64,000 nucleotides of DNA from Dyella mobilis (GCF_016904945.1 NZ_JADIKF010000038.1:164241-228240), one strand, 5' to 3'. Shown: positions 1 to 8,731, numbered from the stretch's first letter. Translations and numbers: made by a program. Notes: a model not told the origin generated them from the letters alone.

Positions 1-2
1 AA

Positions 3-308
3 CAGTTCATCGCGCACGCCCGAACCTTCGACGCCATTTTCCTGGAGTTTGGCGCCATCCGAGTGGTGGAGTGCTGGGGCGAGGATGTGCCCGACGGCAA
101 GCTCACCGATTTCCGCCGCGCCGTGCAGGCGACACAGGATGAATCGGTGGTGTTCTCCTGGGTGGAATGGCCCGACAAGGCCACTCGCGATGCCGGCATG
201 GCGAAATTCATGCAAGACCCGCGCATGGAAGCCGCCGCTCACTGTCCTTTCGATGGCAAGCGCATGATCTTTGGCGGCTTCAAGACGGTGGTCAGTCTGC
301 CGGACTAA
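3..308 (+). CDS. DUF1428 family protein, 5' partial
   Basis: The reading frame is open from the first bases of the window, so the N-terminus lies outside. The visible C-terminal ~100 residues carry the pattern of the DUF1428 (YbaA-like) family: VVFSWVEWPDKATRDAGMAK, a DPRM segment and the family-typical PFDGKRMIFGGF near the end. These are small alpha/beta-barrel dimeric proteins with no established reaction. An internal GTG at 63 could be mistaken for the start, but conserved sequence continues upstream of it (HARTFDAIFLEFGAIRVVECW), so the gene is simply truncated by the window edge. Confidence 0.8.
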   Translation, partial: QFIAHARTFDAIFLEFGAIRVVECWGEDVPDGKLTDFRRAVQATQDESVVFSWVEWPDKATRDAGMAKFMQDPRMEAAAHCPFDGKRMIFGGFKTVVSLPD

Positions 309-454
309 GGGCTTTGAGCTGCGCTTTTCAAGGCAACTTCAGCTTCCGGCCCAAAACTGACAATGTATCGTCGTATGACTTGTTACCCACGCACCTAGCC
401 GACAACTCGTCCTAATGTGCCATCGGCAGAACCGTGCCTACCTTTGGTGAGCGT

Positions 455-1507
455 ATGAACAATTGGTTGATTGCGGCCGGCCTGATCGCAGGATTGCTGA
501 CGTCTGCGCCTTCGGCTGCAGTTCACGCGCCCGCAGCATGTAAACCAGGTACAGAGATCTCGGAAGAAGGTTTCGTGCCGATCGACGGGATCGAACAATG
601 GGTGACCATCCATGGTGCGAATTGCGCCAATCCTGTTGTATTGATGGTGCATGGTGGCCCGGGCAATCCATCGACACCCTTTGCAGAAAAGCTCTATGGT
701 CCGTGGGAAAAGGATTTCACCCTCGTTCAATGGGATCAGCGCGGCAGCGGCAAGACGTTTGCGCAAAATCCCGACACGGCCAACAGCTCGCTCACGATGG
801 CACTGATGGCAAGGGACGGCGTTGATGTTGCGACCTATGCGACGCATCGTCTGGCCAAGCGACAGGTGATCTTGTTCGGCGGATCCTGGGGTTCGGCGCT
901 GGCAGTCAACATGCTCAAGCTGAGGCCCGAGCTGTTCTCCGCCTATCAAGGCACATCACAGCTGGTCGAATATCACGCGAATCAGGACGCGACCTACAAG
1001 CGCGCTTTGGAGCTGACGCGCGCTGCTGGCGACAACAAGGCGATTGCGTCGCTCAAAGCTCTTGGCGCACCACCCTGGGAAAATCCGCGCGCCTTCGGCA
1101 TTGTCCGCCGGATTACCCGTCGGTACGAGGCAAAAGCCACTCAACCTGCACCGGACTCGTGGTGGCAGTACCCGTCGCAGTACGGGACCGCGGCCTACCA
1201 AGCGGCCTATACCGCCGGCGAAGACTATTCATACATGCAGTTCGTGGGCATGAGGGGCGATGGCATGCTCTCGCGCATCGACTTGCCAGCCCTTGGCACG
1301 ACCTTTCCTATGCCGATCTTCATCATCCAGGGCAAAGAAGATCTCCTCACCATGCCGGTCGTTACCAAGGCGTATTTCGATCGCATCCAGGCGCCGACCA
1401 AGAAATACATCGTGCTCGACAAGGTAGGTCATGATCCCAATCCGCTCATGATCGACGCACAGTTCAAAGTGCTGAAGACGCAGATCGCCCCGCTAATTCA
1501 CGACTAG
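455..1507 (+). CDS. Secreted alpha/beta hydrolase, proline iminopeptidase-like (S33)
   Basis: About 350 residues with a Sec signal peptide (MNNWLIAAGLIAGLLTSAPS). The fold signature is clear: HGGPGN at about residues 66-71 (the oxyanion-hole motif typical of prolyl aminopeptidases), WDQRGSGKT after it, the nucleophile elbow GGSWGS with the catalytic serine near residue 144, an acid in GKEDLL and the catalytic histidine in KVGHDP near the C-terminus. The GTG at 434 opens a longer frame, but ATG 455 is preferred because the signal peptide begins there and GGTGAG lies just upstream. It probably acts in the periplasm on small peptides or esters; the substrate cannot be read from sequence. A hairpin terminator follows at 1531. 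Confidence 0.85.
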   Translation: MNNWLIAAGLIAGLLTSAPSAAVHAPAACKPGTEISEEGFVPIDGIEQWVTIHGANCANPVVLMVHGGPGNPSTPFAEKLYGPWEKDFTLVQWDQRGSGKTFAQNPDTANSSLTMALMARDGVDVATYATHRLAKRQVILFGGSWGSALAVNMLKLRPELFSAYQGTSQLVEYHANQDATYKRALELTRAAGDNKAIASLKALGAPPWENPRAFGIVRRITRRYEAKATQPAPDSWWQYPSQYGTAAYQAAYTAGEDYSYMQFVGMRGDGMLSRIDLPALGTTFPMPIFIIQGKEDLLTMPVVTKAYFDRIQAPTKKYIVLDKVGHDPNPLMIDAQFKVLKTQIAPLIHD

Positions 1508-1530
1508 ATCGAACCAGTCGTACAGTTCAC

Positions 1531-1560
1531 AGGTTCCAGGGAAGGAACCTTTCCATTTTC
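1531..1560 (+). terminator. Intrinsic terminator after the S33 hydrolase
   Basis: AGGTTCC (1531-1537) pairs with GGAACCT (1544-1550) around a six-base loop and is followed by a T-rich tail. It sits 24 bases past the hydrolase stop codon. Confidence 0.6.
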
Positions 1561-1639
1561 GACAGGGCTGACGATCTGTCTACGGGTGTTGGTGCCTGGA
1601 GAGCAGCAGTCATCAGGCGATGACGGTATGTCGTGAAGA

Positions 1640-1664
1640 GTTCGCTTCCGACCCAATGCAGACC
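1640..1664. repeat. Dispersed palindromic repeat copy (GTCCGC-family)
   Basis: Reads GTTCGCTTCCGACCCAATGC followed by AGAC. The CGACCCAA loop is intact and both arms are degenerate relative to the consensus seen at 18440 and 2400. It lies directly upstream of the Imm35-like gene. Confidence 0.6.
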
Positions 1665-1682
1665 TAATTAGAGGGACACAAG

Positions 1683-1969
1683 GTGACGAAAGATGAGGCT
1701 CGAAGGCTGGTCGAGGCGAGGATATCAACGTGGCGACCCATGGCGCCTGGGGCCGAAATTGTGATCGTCGACGCCTCAACCACAGAAACCGATTCTGGTT
1801 GGATATTCTTCTATCAATCGAAGCAATATCTCGAAACAGGGTTCTGGAATATGCTCTGGCGGGGAATGCACCATTTATCGTTGATCGCGATAGCGGGGAT
1901 ATCGTAGAAACGGGAACGGTGCACTCTATCCAGCACTACATCGAGGAATATCAAGATAGGTGCAGATAG
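1683..1969 (+). pseudogene. Imm35/YrhB-like immunity protein gene, frameshifted
   Basis: Two overlapping frames together make one Imm35-type domain. The first (GTG 1683, GAGGGA ribosome binding site) gives MTKDEARRLVEARIS, then DSGWIFFYQSKQYLETG, the N-terminal half. The second frame (track from 1730, stop 1967-1969) gives EYALAGNAPFIVDRDSG and SIQHYIEEY, the C-terminal half. The frames must be joined at about 1841-1848, where five bases stand in place of two codons, so one base appears lost. Uncorrected, the first frame ends at 1907 and is 74 residues. Imm35 proteins are predicted immunity partners of polymorphic toxins; no toxin gene lies next to this one. Either a real pseudogene or a sequencing error. 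Confidence 0.75.
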
Positions 1970-1973
1970 ATGA

Positions 1974-2003
1974 GGTCTGCCTCCGACGGCGGCCCGAAGT
2001 TCA
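1974..2003. repeat. Dispersed palindromic repeat copy, degenerate
   Basis: GTCTGCCTCCGAC followed by GGCGGCCCGAAGTTCAC, similar to the variant at 19182. It starts five bases after the Imm35-like stop codon. Confidence 0.45.
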
Positions 2004-2040
2004 CGTATGAGGTGAGTATGGTTAAGCGGAGGGCCGCGAA

Positions 2041-2385
2041 ATGATCTTCGCGTTATTTTTTTATCTGGCTTTCGCCGCGCCCATGTTTCTTCTGCTCATT
2101 GGTGTTTGGTACGCGGTCAGGCGTATGCATGATCCTTGGAGGTCGCTCGTTCTCGTTGCGATGGCTACGCTTCTGCTGACGCCGTCGTTGGGCCCAGCAA
2201 CTATCACCGTGGTACCTGTCCCGTTCGGCTTCTTGTTCACCGTTACACTATTCACTTGGTCTTGGGGTGAGCTTGCAGGGTTGGTAGGCCTGTTCCCGCT
2301 CTGGCACGCCATAGCTTTTCCATCTACCGCTTTGGTTTCGTACCTTTTGATTCGAAGACTTCTTTCTGGCAATTCGTTCAGGTGA
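2041..2385 (+). CDS. Small multi-pass membrane protein, unknown function
   Basis: 114 residues with about three to four hydrophobic segments: residues 2-24 (MIFALFFYLAFAAPMFLLLIG), about 33-50, about 62-82 and about 90-105, separated by a basic loop (RRMHDPWR). The start ATG overlaps a purine-rich stretch (GCGGAGGG) at good spacing. No family recognised. The gene stands alone between two copies of the dispersed palindrome. Confidence 0.65.
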   Translation: MIFALFFYLAFAAPMFLLLIGVWYAVRRMHDPWRSLVLVAMATLLLTPSLGPATITVVPVPFGFLFTVTLFTWSWGELAGLVGLFPLWHAIAFPSTALVSYLLIRRLLSGNSFR

Positions 2386-2399
2386 GACACCTAGCCAGC

Positions 2400-2426
2400 A
2401 TGTCCGCTTTCGACCCAAACCCGACA
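2400..2426. repeat. Dispersed palindromic repeat copy with intact left arm and loop
   Basis: ATGTCCGCTTTCGACCCAAA followed by CCCGACA. The left arm and loop match the consensus exactly; the right arm is decayed. It lies between convergent genes. Confidence 0.75.
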
Positions 2427-2446
2427 ATCCAGGCAACCAGCCTCAC

Positions 2447-4273
2447 TCATGCCCGCTGCGTAACGAGCGAACGCAGCGTAGCCGTTTCAGCCTGAAACGC
2501 CGCGATCTGCCCATTCAGCCGATCGATTTCACCGTTCAACTGCTCGATCTTCAGCGCATGCAGGTCCAGGCCAACGTGGCGCGTCGCCCAGCCGATCAGT
2601 TCGATTTCGTCGGGCCTTAGCGCGTGTCCCGACGGCTTGGGGCCGACGATGGCCACGCCGATCAACTCGTTGCGGTTGATCATGGGTGCGACCAGGCAGC
2701 CGGTAAGGGCACCCTCGTGCGCTTCGATCGGTTCCGGCGCGGCACGCACGCTCACCAGCGCGGGGAGATTCACGTCGAGCTCGGCCGGCGCACTGGCGAT
2801 GCTGCCTGCCGCTCGCGTGTAGCTGCCCTTCTCCGCCACATAGACCGCCGCCTCGGCGCCACCTGTGTAATGACTCAGGGCGCGGGCGAAAGCCGATGCC
2901 AGCGACGATGCCTCGGTGACAAAGGAAGCCTCTTTCACAAACCGGCGCAGGTCCGCCTCGGCTTTCTTCCAGTGGCTGAAGAACAGGCTCTCGATCACGT
3001 GCTCGACCCAGTCGCGCACCCGATGGAAGGCCAGGAACACGCCGACCGCGACGGCCGCATCCACCAGTACGTTCTTTTCGCGTCCGCCGATGGACACGAA
3101 GTGATCCACGGCCCATTCGACTAGCCCGAAGGTGGCGAGCAAACTTGCGCTCACCACCGCGTAGACCAGCGTGCGGTTCACCGCGAAACCGATATCGATG
3201 ACGCGATGACGCAGCACCGCGTAGGCGAACACGCTGGCGCCCATGATCGTGCACACGATCAGGATCAGCACCAGCGGATTGGCCAGCGTCCATTGGGTAC
3301 CGGTCAGGTTGATCAGGACGCCCATGAGCTCCAGGCACGACAGCAGGCCGATGGCGACCAGCATGAAGGCGTAGCGCGTGCGATCCATGCCGCGGGCTTC
3401 GCGCCATGCGGCACCGAGCGCGAAGATCGCCAGCAGCAGACCCGCACCCAGCAACGTGGTTCGCCCCACCACCACCGCGTGAGCATTCAGCAGCGATCTT
3501 CCCACCAGGGCCGACCAGACATCGTTGCCGGTCAAGACTGCCGGCATCAGGGCGTAGGCGCCCAGGGCGATCATCCAGCCCCGCGGGATGTTGCCGCTGG
3601 TCTCCCGGCGCGCAACGAGGGCGAAGGCGAGGAACAATACCGGCGGCGCGTACTTCACGGCCGTCGCGACGCAGTAGAACGCAGGGAAGAACCAGGCGGC
3701 GCTTTCGGCCAGATTGGGAGCATTGCCGGAGCAACTGAGGCAGATCAGCGCAGCGCCCAAGAGCAGGGTCGACGCGCGGCGACCACTGCGCAACGCCACA
3801 AACACGCCGATGAGGCCTGGAATGCTCATGATTCCGCTCAAGAACACAACCAGGCGAACTTGGGCTGGCGAAGCAGCCGGGACAGGCACGGCGATCATTT
3901 CGTGATGTGAAACTGCGCCGTTGCGCCGAAGGGTGAACCCGACCGCCTGGCCGGCCCGGAACGAGCGGAATCCATCGATGGCTCGGTCGTAGCCGATGGC
4001 GTCACCTTGGCGCACGCCGGCCATCGCCAGCGGACTGCCCGGCATCACGGCAATGACGGACCAGTAACCGTCCGGGTCCGGTCGATTGAGATCGCCCAAG
4101 ACACTGCCTTCGGCCACCGATCCTGCACCCGAGAAGCCGTTTGATACATCCCACATCGACCCAGCGTTGTGGACGAGCACCAACAGCCCGAGCACGACGA
4201 TGAAGACCTGCCAATAACGCGAGACGCGCGCCGGCTCCCCCTGGCTGGCAACCGTGCTGCTCGATGCTGTCAC
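2447..4273 (-). CDS. PDZ-multi-TM-GAF-like sensor protein without a kinase domain
   Basis: 608 residues, GTG start with GGGGAC upstream. Order: one N-terminal membrane segment (about 22-42); a PDZ-like extracytoplasmic region (SVIAVMPGSPLAMAGVRQGD, residues about 70-125); a block of eight or nine membrane helices (about 138-400); then a cytoplasmic part with a GAF-like region (SLASAFARALSHYTGGAEAAVYVAE, about 450-575) and a short C-terminal coiled coil (IEQLNGEIDRLNGQIAAFQAE). The membrane block with FAVNRTLVYAVVSASLL resembles the sensor part of ComP-type histidine kinases, but no HisKA or ATPase domain follows. It may hand a signal to a partner protein; that role is inferred. Confidence 0.7.
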   Translation of the reverse strand: MTASSSTVASQGEPARVSRYWQVFIVVLGLLVLVHNAGSMWDVSNGFSGAGSVAEGSVLGDLNRPDPDGYWSVIAVMPGSPLAMAGVRQGDAIGYDRAIDGFRSFRAGQAVGFTLRRNGAVSHHEMIAVPVPAASPAQVRLVVFLSGIMSIPGLIGVFVALRSGRRASTLLLGAALICLSCSGNAPNLAESAAWFFPAFYCVATAVKYAPPVLFLAFALVARRETSGNIPRGWMIALGAYALMPAVLTGNDVWSALVGRSLLNAHAVVVGRTTLLGAGLLLAIFALGAAWREARGMDRTRYAFMLVAIGLLSCLELMGVLINLTGTQWTLANPLVLILIVCTIMGASVFAYAVLRHRVIDIGFAVNRTLVYAVVSASLLATFGLVEWAVDHFVSIGGREKNVLVDAAVAVGVFLAFHRVRDWVEHVIESLFFSHWKKAEADLRRFVKEASFVTEASSLASAFARALSHYTGGAEAAVYVAEKGSYTRAAGSIASAPAELDVNLPALVSVRAAPEPIEAHEGALTGCLVAPMINRNELIGVAIVGPKPSGHALRPDEIELIGWATRHVGLDLHALKIEQLNGEIDRLNGQIAAFQAETATLRSLVTQRA

Positions 4274-4486
4274 GATGATGAAGTCCCCGAGAATTCCCGC
4301 CGATTAGGGTAATGGACGCCGGCTTCGCAGGCGAGCGTCCAGCAGGCTAATGCTCTCGTGTTCCCGACGGCGTGAGGTGCATCCATCTCGTAGCGCCCTC
4401 CCCCGCTGCCGTCAGAATTTTTCCCTGCACCGGCCACTCGAACAGCACCGGTGCCATTGCATAATGGTGCAAACAGGGGAGGCAAG

Positions 4487-4648
4487 ATGAAACGGACCAT
4501 TGCAGACTCGTTGGGGCTATTTGCAGTGTTGGCTTCCCGGACAGCGGCAAGCACCCAACCTCATTCCCTGCTGTCTGGACAGATTGGCGCAATGCCTGGC
4601 AAACAAAGCATTGGATGCGCTCAGGGAACGAAGCAGTCGACCCCGTAA
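4487..4648 (+). CDS. Possible short ORF of 53 residues, doubtful
   Basis: ATG 4487 has a good GGGGAGG ribosome binding site seven bases upstream and encodes MKRTIADSLGLFAVLASRT followed by a polar, low-complexity tail. The start looks real but the rest has no signal of coding quality and no family. It may be a remnant or the leader of the secreted-protein gene that begins at 4716. Confidence 0.25.
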   Translation: MKRTIADSLGLFAVLASRTAASTQPHSLLSGQIGAMPGKQSIGCAQGTKQSTP

Positions 4649-4715
4649 CGTACCCGCCTCGTCCGATGCGAAAGGCACTCAACACTCACGGAACGAAGAG
4701 ATTGGAGAGTCGGGA

Positions 4716-5519
4716 ATGACCGTATCCACGCAAGCGCTGCTTTTAGCTTTCCTGCTGACGGTTTCCGTGGGTGGAGCAAAGGCACAGGACGCGAAACCGC
4801 GCCCTGCGCGAGACACGCTCCTCTCATCGATCGACCTGGCGCGATCTTTTGGCGCCAAATCAAACTGGCGCTTCATGGTTGTGCAGAGCCCCGAGACCAC
4901 TGATCAGGTGGTCGGACCAATGCCCGGGAAAATCACGCTGTGCATTACCCACGACGGCGGGGCATCGTGCCTTCCCGACCTTGACCACATTTTGCGCCCG
5001 CCTTCGGGAGGCGACGGGTATTCCGATCCGCATTATTTGATCGATGCGCGGATCGTGCGTCCTCGTAACGACCGGCCCCTCCTGCTCATCCGGGTCGCCA
5101 GCCAGCACTCCATGGACGGCGATCAGCGTCAGGCAACCGTGGCCCTGGCTTACGACTCTACCCGAGACGCCTTCACCCCCGTTTATGAAAAGCGGACAAA
5201 CAGGAACAACGATCAGGAAATCCGCTATTTCGCCGAGGGTCCGCTAAAGGGAGCAATCATTTCCGCCGAACCGACCGAAGACGCACCATTTGGCTTCTGG
5301 GTCATTGTCGACCGGCTTGGTGCTACAGGTGTATACGAGCAAATCCTGCGCTACCGCAGTGCGACTCGATATGGCGACGGCAATACCCTCCCCGTTATCG
5401 ACTCCGAAATGCCGAACATCCTGAGGCAGCTCAATCTCTGGCATCCCGGCATGGCACTCCCCCTTCCAACTGGAAAATGTGCAAAGCCGCGGCTGGTTGG
5501 GCAGGAACTATGGTGCTAA
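4716..5519 (+). CDS. Secreted hypothetical protein
   Basis: 267 residues starting with a clear Sec signal peptide (MTVSTQALLLAFLLTVSVGG, cleavage probably after AKA). ATG 4716 has GGAGAG upstream; the frame is open back to 4500 but that extension lacks coding character. The mature part has two cysteine-containing stretches (ITLCITHDGGASCLPD, GKCAKPR) that could form disulfides, and many acidic and polar residues. No family recognised. It probably acts in the periplasm. Confidence 0.6.
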   Translation: MTVSTQALLLAFLLTVSVGGAKAQDAKPRPARDTLLSSIDLARSFGAKSNWRFMVVQSPETTDQVVGPMPGKITLCITHDGGASCLPDLDHILRPPSGGDGYSDPHYLIDARIVRPRNDRPLLLIRVASQHSMDGDQRQATVALAYDSTRDAFTPVYEKRTNRNNDQEIRYFAEGPLKGAIISAEPTEDAPFGFWVIVDRLGATGVYEQILRYRSATRYGDGNTLPVIDSEMPNILRQLNLWHPGMALPLPTGKCAKPRLVGQELWC

Positions 5520-5604
5520 TTGGAAATAGACTATTGGCTACCGGTGCCACGCGGACGTTTCAACGAGGCCGCTGGTCGACACTTCACCCCGTTGAGATCT
5601 CGGA

Positions 5605-6099
5605 ATGATTGAACGCCTGGTGTCCTCGTATGTGCCGGGGCGAATAGTCACGACTGGCAAGACCGCACAGTTGGGATGGTTGATATTTCGCGCGGCAAAA
5701 GTTGGTCAGGCCTTCATTTTCGCAACCATGCTTATCCTAACCTCGTGTGCGAGCGACTCAGTGTCCGTTCGCCTCGCTAAATCCGAGGTTGTCGGCACCT
5801 ATTACTTCGGTGATGGGATCGGTCCTGGTGAAGAATTGGTGCTTCACAGCAACGGCACATTCGACAGCACTATAAGTGGAGACCTGATCACCAAACCAGT
5901 CGGATCTGGCGGCACGTGGACACTCGACGCCGAAAAGATCACGTTTCACGACGCCGTGCTGGCACGAGGTGGAAAGCCGTTCCATACCTTTGCACTTACA
6001 CAAACATACAAGAATCAGATCGTCCTGATCCCGGGCGATGATGCCAAAAGAAAGCACGTCAGCCTTAATTTCGTTTACAGGAAGCAGCCCGATAAATGA
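5605..6099 (+). CDS. Putative lipoprotein
   Basis: 164 residues as annotated. A lipobox LTSC with the modified cysteine near residue 48 follows a hydrophobic stretch (AFIFATMLIL). The unusually long leader before it suggests the true start lies downstream of 5605, at a GTG or TTG. The mature domain (VVGTYYFGDG, LVLHSNGTFDSTI, GTWTLDAEKITFHD) reads as a small beta-rich lipocalin-like domain of the type that checks for text such as GTW. No named family assigned. Confidence 0.6.
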   Translation: MIERLVSSYVPGRIVTTGKTAQLGWLIFRAAKVGQAFIFATMLILTSCASDSVSVRLAKSEVVGTYYFGDGIGPGEELVLHSNGTFDSTISGDLITKPVGSGGTWTLDAEKITFHDAVLARGGKPFHTFALTQTYKNQIVLIPGDDAKRKHVSLNFVYRKQPDK

Positions 6100-6172
6100 G
6101 ATCCAAATATCTGCTTAGGGCAGCACCGCTTTCCGTGCCGCTTAAAATCGGCTGCGACGACGGAGCTTACCC

Positions 6173-6607
6173 ATGAATAGCGTGAGGCATTGGAGGCATC
6201 CCGGCGGCAGCGCGATCCAGCATCGGACGCGCAAAGCAATGCATCCGCATGATCGGCACAAATCCCTATTTGCCTACGGCGGCATAGCGGAAGTCATCGA
6301 CGCCGAGGAAAGGTTCTCAATGGCCGCATTGGGGAGAAGCAACTTGAACTTGTCGAAGCAGGAATCGGCACTTGATCTTCGAGAAGCTCTTATCAATTTA
6401 AGCTGCTTGTCGAAAACTGACATGCACCTTCTGTGTACGGATCGGGACAAACAGGTGCTCACCGACGCAGGCGATTACCTGGCGGCGCACCCCGACCCAG
6501 ACCTGTCCACGCTGAACCCAAATTGGAATGAAGGAATTAAGTTCTGTGATTCCCAACATCCCGATCCAAGGGTCACTGTCAACTACGTGACCACTGGCGC
6601 AGAATGA
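6173..6607 (+). CDS. Hypothetical protein
   Basis: 144 residues, no signal peptide or membrane segment. The ATG at 6173 has only a weak ribosome binding site, and the first ~25 residues are rich in His and Arg, so translation may begin later (for example ATG 6239). The central part (SKQESALDLREALINLSCLSKTD) looks helical. No family recognised. Confidence 0.4.
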   Translation: MNSVRHWRHPGGSAIQHRTRKAMHPHDRHKSLFAYGGIAEVIDAEERFSMAALGRSNLNLSKQESALDLREALINLSCLSKTDMHLLCTDRDKQVLTDAGDYLAAHPDPDLSTLNPNWNEGIKFCDSQHPDPRVTVNYVTTGAE

Positions 6608-6684
6608 TCGGCAAGCGTGGCGGTCCTCGATCCGGTGCGGTCACCGCCAATACCTGAAAGCTGCAAAACCTTTGAGCCTAATGC

Positions 6685-7119
6685 ATGGATTACGACAACC
6701 CGGAAGTCGAAGAACAGTGGTGCGCGGAGCGTCGCAACGACGTGTCTGCCTATTTACAGCGACAGGGCGTCCAGCACGGACAAGTTGGCGAGTGGGCAGC
6801 TTGGCATTTGGCGCCCTACGTGGCGATCTGGGCTATAGAGAGCAAGGTCGCGCCTGGACACGTAGGCTGGTGGGCTATTTCGGGCGACCTGCCCACGGAC
6901 TATGTTTCCGCTTCCGCCATCAAGCACCCTCGCGAGGCAATGGCTGCCATAGCCGCCCGCTGGCGCGACATAGCGGAAAACCAGCGGTCTGGCCAGATCA
7001 TGCCCGGCATCTCGATGGGGAATCCCACCAACTGGAAAGATCTAGCCCCATTGCTGGCGGCCCGCGCTGCGTTGCTGCAAGACTGGGCAACCGAACCAGG
7101 GTTGTGGGAAGGCCTGTAG
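6685..7119 (+). CDS. DUF4826 family protein
   Basis: 144 residues, cytoplasmic. It carries the family pattern from end to end: W-C-A-E-RRNDVSAYLQRQ, HGQVGEWAAWHLAPYVAIWA, then PGHVGWWAISGDLPTDYV and a helical C-terminus. The tryptophan-rich core is the hallmark. Members are scattered as orphan genes in proteobacteria, and no activity is known. The length is normal for the family. Confidence 0.75.
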   Translation: MDYDNPEVEEQWCAERRNDVSAYLQRQGVQHGQVGEWAAWHLAPYVAIWAIESKVAPGHVGWWAISGDLPTDYVSASAIKHPREAMAAIAARWRDIAENQRSGQIMPGISMGNPTNWKDLAPLLAARAALLQDWATEPGLWEGL

Positions 7120-7207
7120 GCTTTTTTTAAAGGCCGGACCCAGCTCACGCGTGGGTTTAACAGCTCGACGTCCGATTTGGATAAATGGCACGCATAGTTA
7201 TCAGGGG

Positions 7208-7975
7208 ATGGGAATGATACGGACAAGTGCGGCAATGCTTTTTCTCGTTGGCCTGCTCTTCGCGTCAACATCGCGCGCGCAGGACGTGGCGCAATCGTGT
7301 GATCAGTCCACGCTGGACGCGGTAGGCACATTTCTTCACGTCAAAAAATTCCAACAAGCGAGCTATCAGGACCAAACGGAAGCGGTCGTTGCCGCCTCAT
7401 GCAAGGCGTGGCCCAAGGACACGAACATAGTGCTGGTCGCAGCGGCGTATAGGTTGCCCAGCGACCCGAAGCGGCCAGATGATCAGGCCGATCGCCACTT
7501 TGTGGTCGCCATGGTCGACGCCTCTCGCTCGGCGGTTGTCAGTAGCTTCAAAGGCATGGTCTCCCAGGATGCTACCTTGCAGATTCAGGGTCATGATGAC
7601 TTCCGCCTGGACACCGCGCGTTACGACTTGGCGCCGGGAGTGCGCGCATTCGGCGTCATTTTTGTCGGTGGCCAGGAGCCACAGGCTGCGGATAATTGGG
7701 CGAGCGACTACTTGGTCTTATTTGTGCCCGACGGACCGAAATTACGACACGTACTCGAGGTGCCTCTGGAGCAAATAGAGGGTAGCAATGCTTCTCATTT
7801 GACGATCGGCGTCGAGAAAACCAGCTCCCACGGCTTTGCAGATCTGTCGATAACCGCCCGCAACGAAACGGACGAAAAAAGCAAAGGAGCCCGGACAATC
7901 CTTCAATACAACGGCAAGTCGTACGGAGAAAACGACGGAAATTTTCAAAGCGCGTATGACGAAATTTTTCAATAG
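7208..7975 (+). CDS. Secreted hypothetical protein
   Basis: 255 residues with a Sec signal peptide (MIRTSAAMLFLVGLLFASTS, cleavage near SRA-QD). ATG 7208 and ATG 7214 are both possible; an AGGGG stretch lies just before. The mature part has two cysteines near the start (QSCDQS, AASCKAWP) and a mixed alpha/beta body with acidic and polar patches (DADRHFVVAMVDASRSAVVS-like strands). No family recognised. It sits alone between two hypothetical genes. Confidence 0.6.
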   Translation: MGMIRTSAAMLFLVGLLFASTSRAQDVAQSCDQSTLDAVGTFLHVKKFQQASYQDQTEAVVAASCKAWPKDTNIVLVAAAYRLPSDPKRPDDQADRHFVVAMVDASRSAVVSSFKGMVSQDATLQIQGHDDFRLDTARYDLAPGVRAFGVIFVGGQEPQAADNWASDYLVLFVPDGPKLRHVLEVPLEQIEGSNASHLTIGVEKTSSHGFADLSITARNETDEKSKGARTILQYNGKSYGENDGNFQSAYDEIFQ

Positions 7976-8036
7976 CATTCGAGAAAGCGCGTAGCGAGAT
8001 TGGTTGACGCGTTAATCCGGCGAAAAGCTTAGACGA

Positions 8037-8063
8037 ATGGCCGCTTTCGACCCACAACGAAAG
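8037..8063. repeat. Dispersed palindromic repeat copy
   Basis: ATGGCCGCTTTCGACCCA followed by CAACGAAAG. Left arm and loop are close to consensus and the right arm is decayed. It falls between the secreted protein ending at 7975 and the gene at 8107. Confidence 0.7.
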
Positions 8064-8106
8064 GCAAGTCTCAATCAGGTTATCTCCAACGTGCGGAGCA
8101 TCACCA

Positions 8107-8574
8107 ATGCCAAAAACGATGGCGCCCGAGCGTGTACGCGAGTTCGACGAACTCTCCCATTATGTCGACTTCTTCGCAACTCACCTCTGGAACATTGACC
8201 CAGCATCACCGTCCCACCCGGCTCATTCCCTGACGACCATCATCCAGAAATACGGCATGTCAAGGGCGCTGCAGGGGCTTCGTCAGGCAGTCAACGGCAC
8301 CCTTGAAAGCACCGCTCACTTGCCCATCGCATCGCTTTTGGAACTGGACTCCCGGTTCGGGTCTGCCGGCATCATTTCGATTTCCGAGATGCGGCGCCGT
8401 TACTCAGCGAGATATCGACACGTCGTCAAACGTGGCAAGATTCGAAACGACACGGAGTATTACTTGGTTAATGGCATTCTCGCTGATGCGGCTATTCAGA
8501 TGACGGATGAGCAACGCGCGCTCCTCCAAAAACTGCTTGATGCTTACGAGGATTCGACAAGCAACTCCCCTTGA
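8107..8574 (+). CDS. Hypothetical cytoplasmic protein
   Basis: 155 residues, start ATG with GGAG about ten bases upstream. Predominantly helical: ERVREFDELSHYVDFFATHL at the N-terminus, ISEMRRRYSARYRHVVKRGK in the middle, and EQRALLQKLLDAYEDS at the end. A strongly basic central stretch could bind nucleic acid or a partner, but no helix-turn-helix is evident. No family recognised. Confidence 0.5.
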   Translation: MPKTMAPERVREFDELSHYVDFFATHLWNIDPASPSHPAHSLTTIIQKYGMSRALQGLRQAVNGTLESTAHLPIASLLELDSRFGSAGIISISEMRRRYSARYRHVVKRGKIRNDTEYYLVNGILADAAIQMTDEQRALLQKLLDAYEDSTSNSP

Positions 8575-8628
8575 TGTCCGCTTTCGCCTCAAAACGCACG
8601 CATCCAGAAGCGGAGTTGGGCGGACGTT
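8574..8628. repeat. Dispersed palindromic repeat copy with a long insertion between arms
   Basis: TGTCCGCTTTCGCCTCAAAA near 8575-8594 and the complementary GGCGGACGTT near 8619-8628. The arms are preserved but separated by about 30 extra bases compared with other copies. The left arm begins inside the stop codon of the preceding gene. Confidence 0.55.
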
Positions 8629-8731
8629 CAACATAGCCCATTTTGCTCTAGCCTGAAGGCGAGGCTGGTCATTTGCGCTCAGCAGGCTATAGTGGCGGCT
8701 CTTGTCACATATCTTGGAAGGGGCCTAGATA

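Noticed and set aside
4500..4715. N-terminal extension of the secreted protein at 4716
   Set aside because: The frame is open, but the signal peptide and GGAGAG ribosome binding site begin at 4716; the extension is Arg/Cys-rich without coding character.
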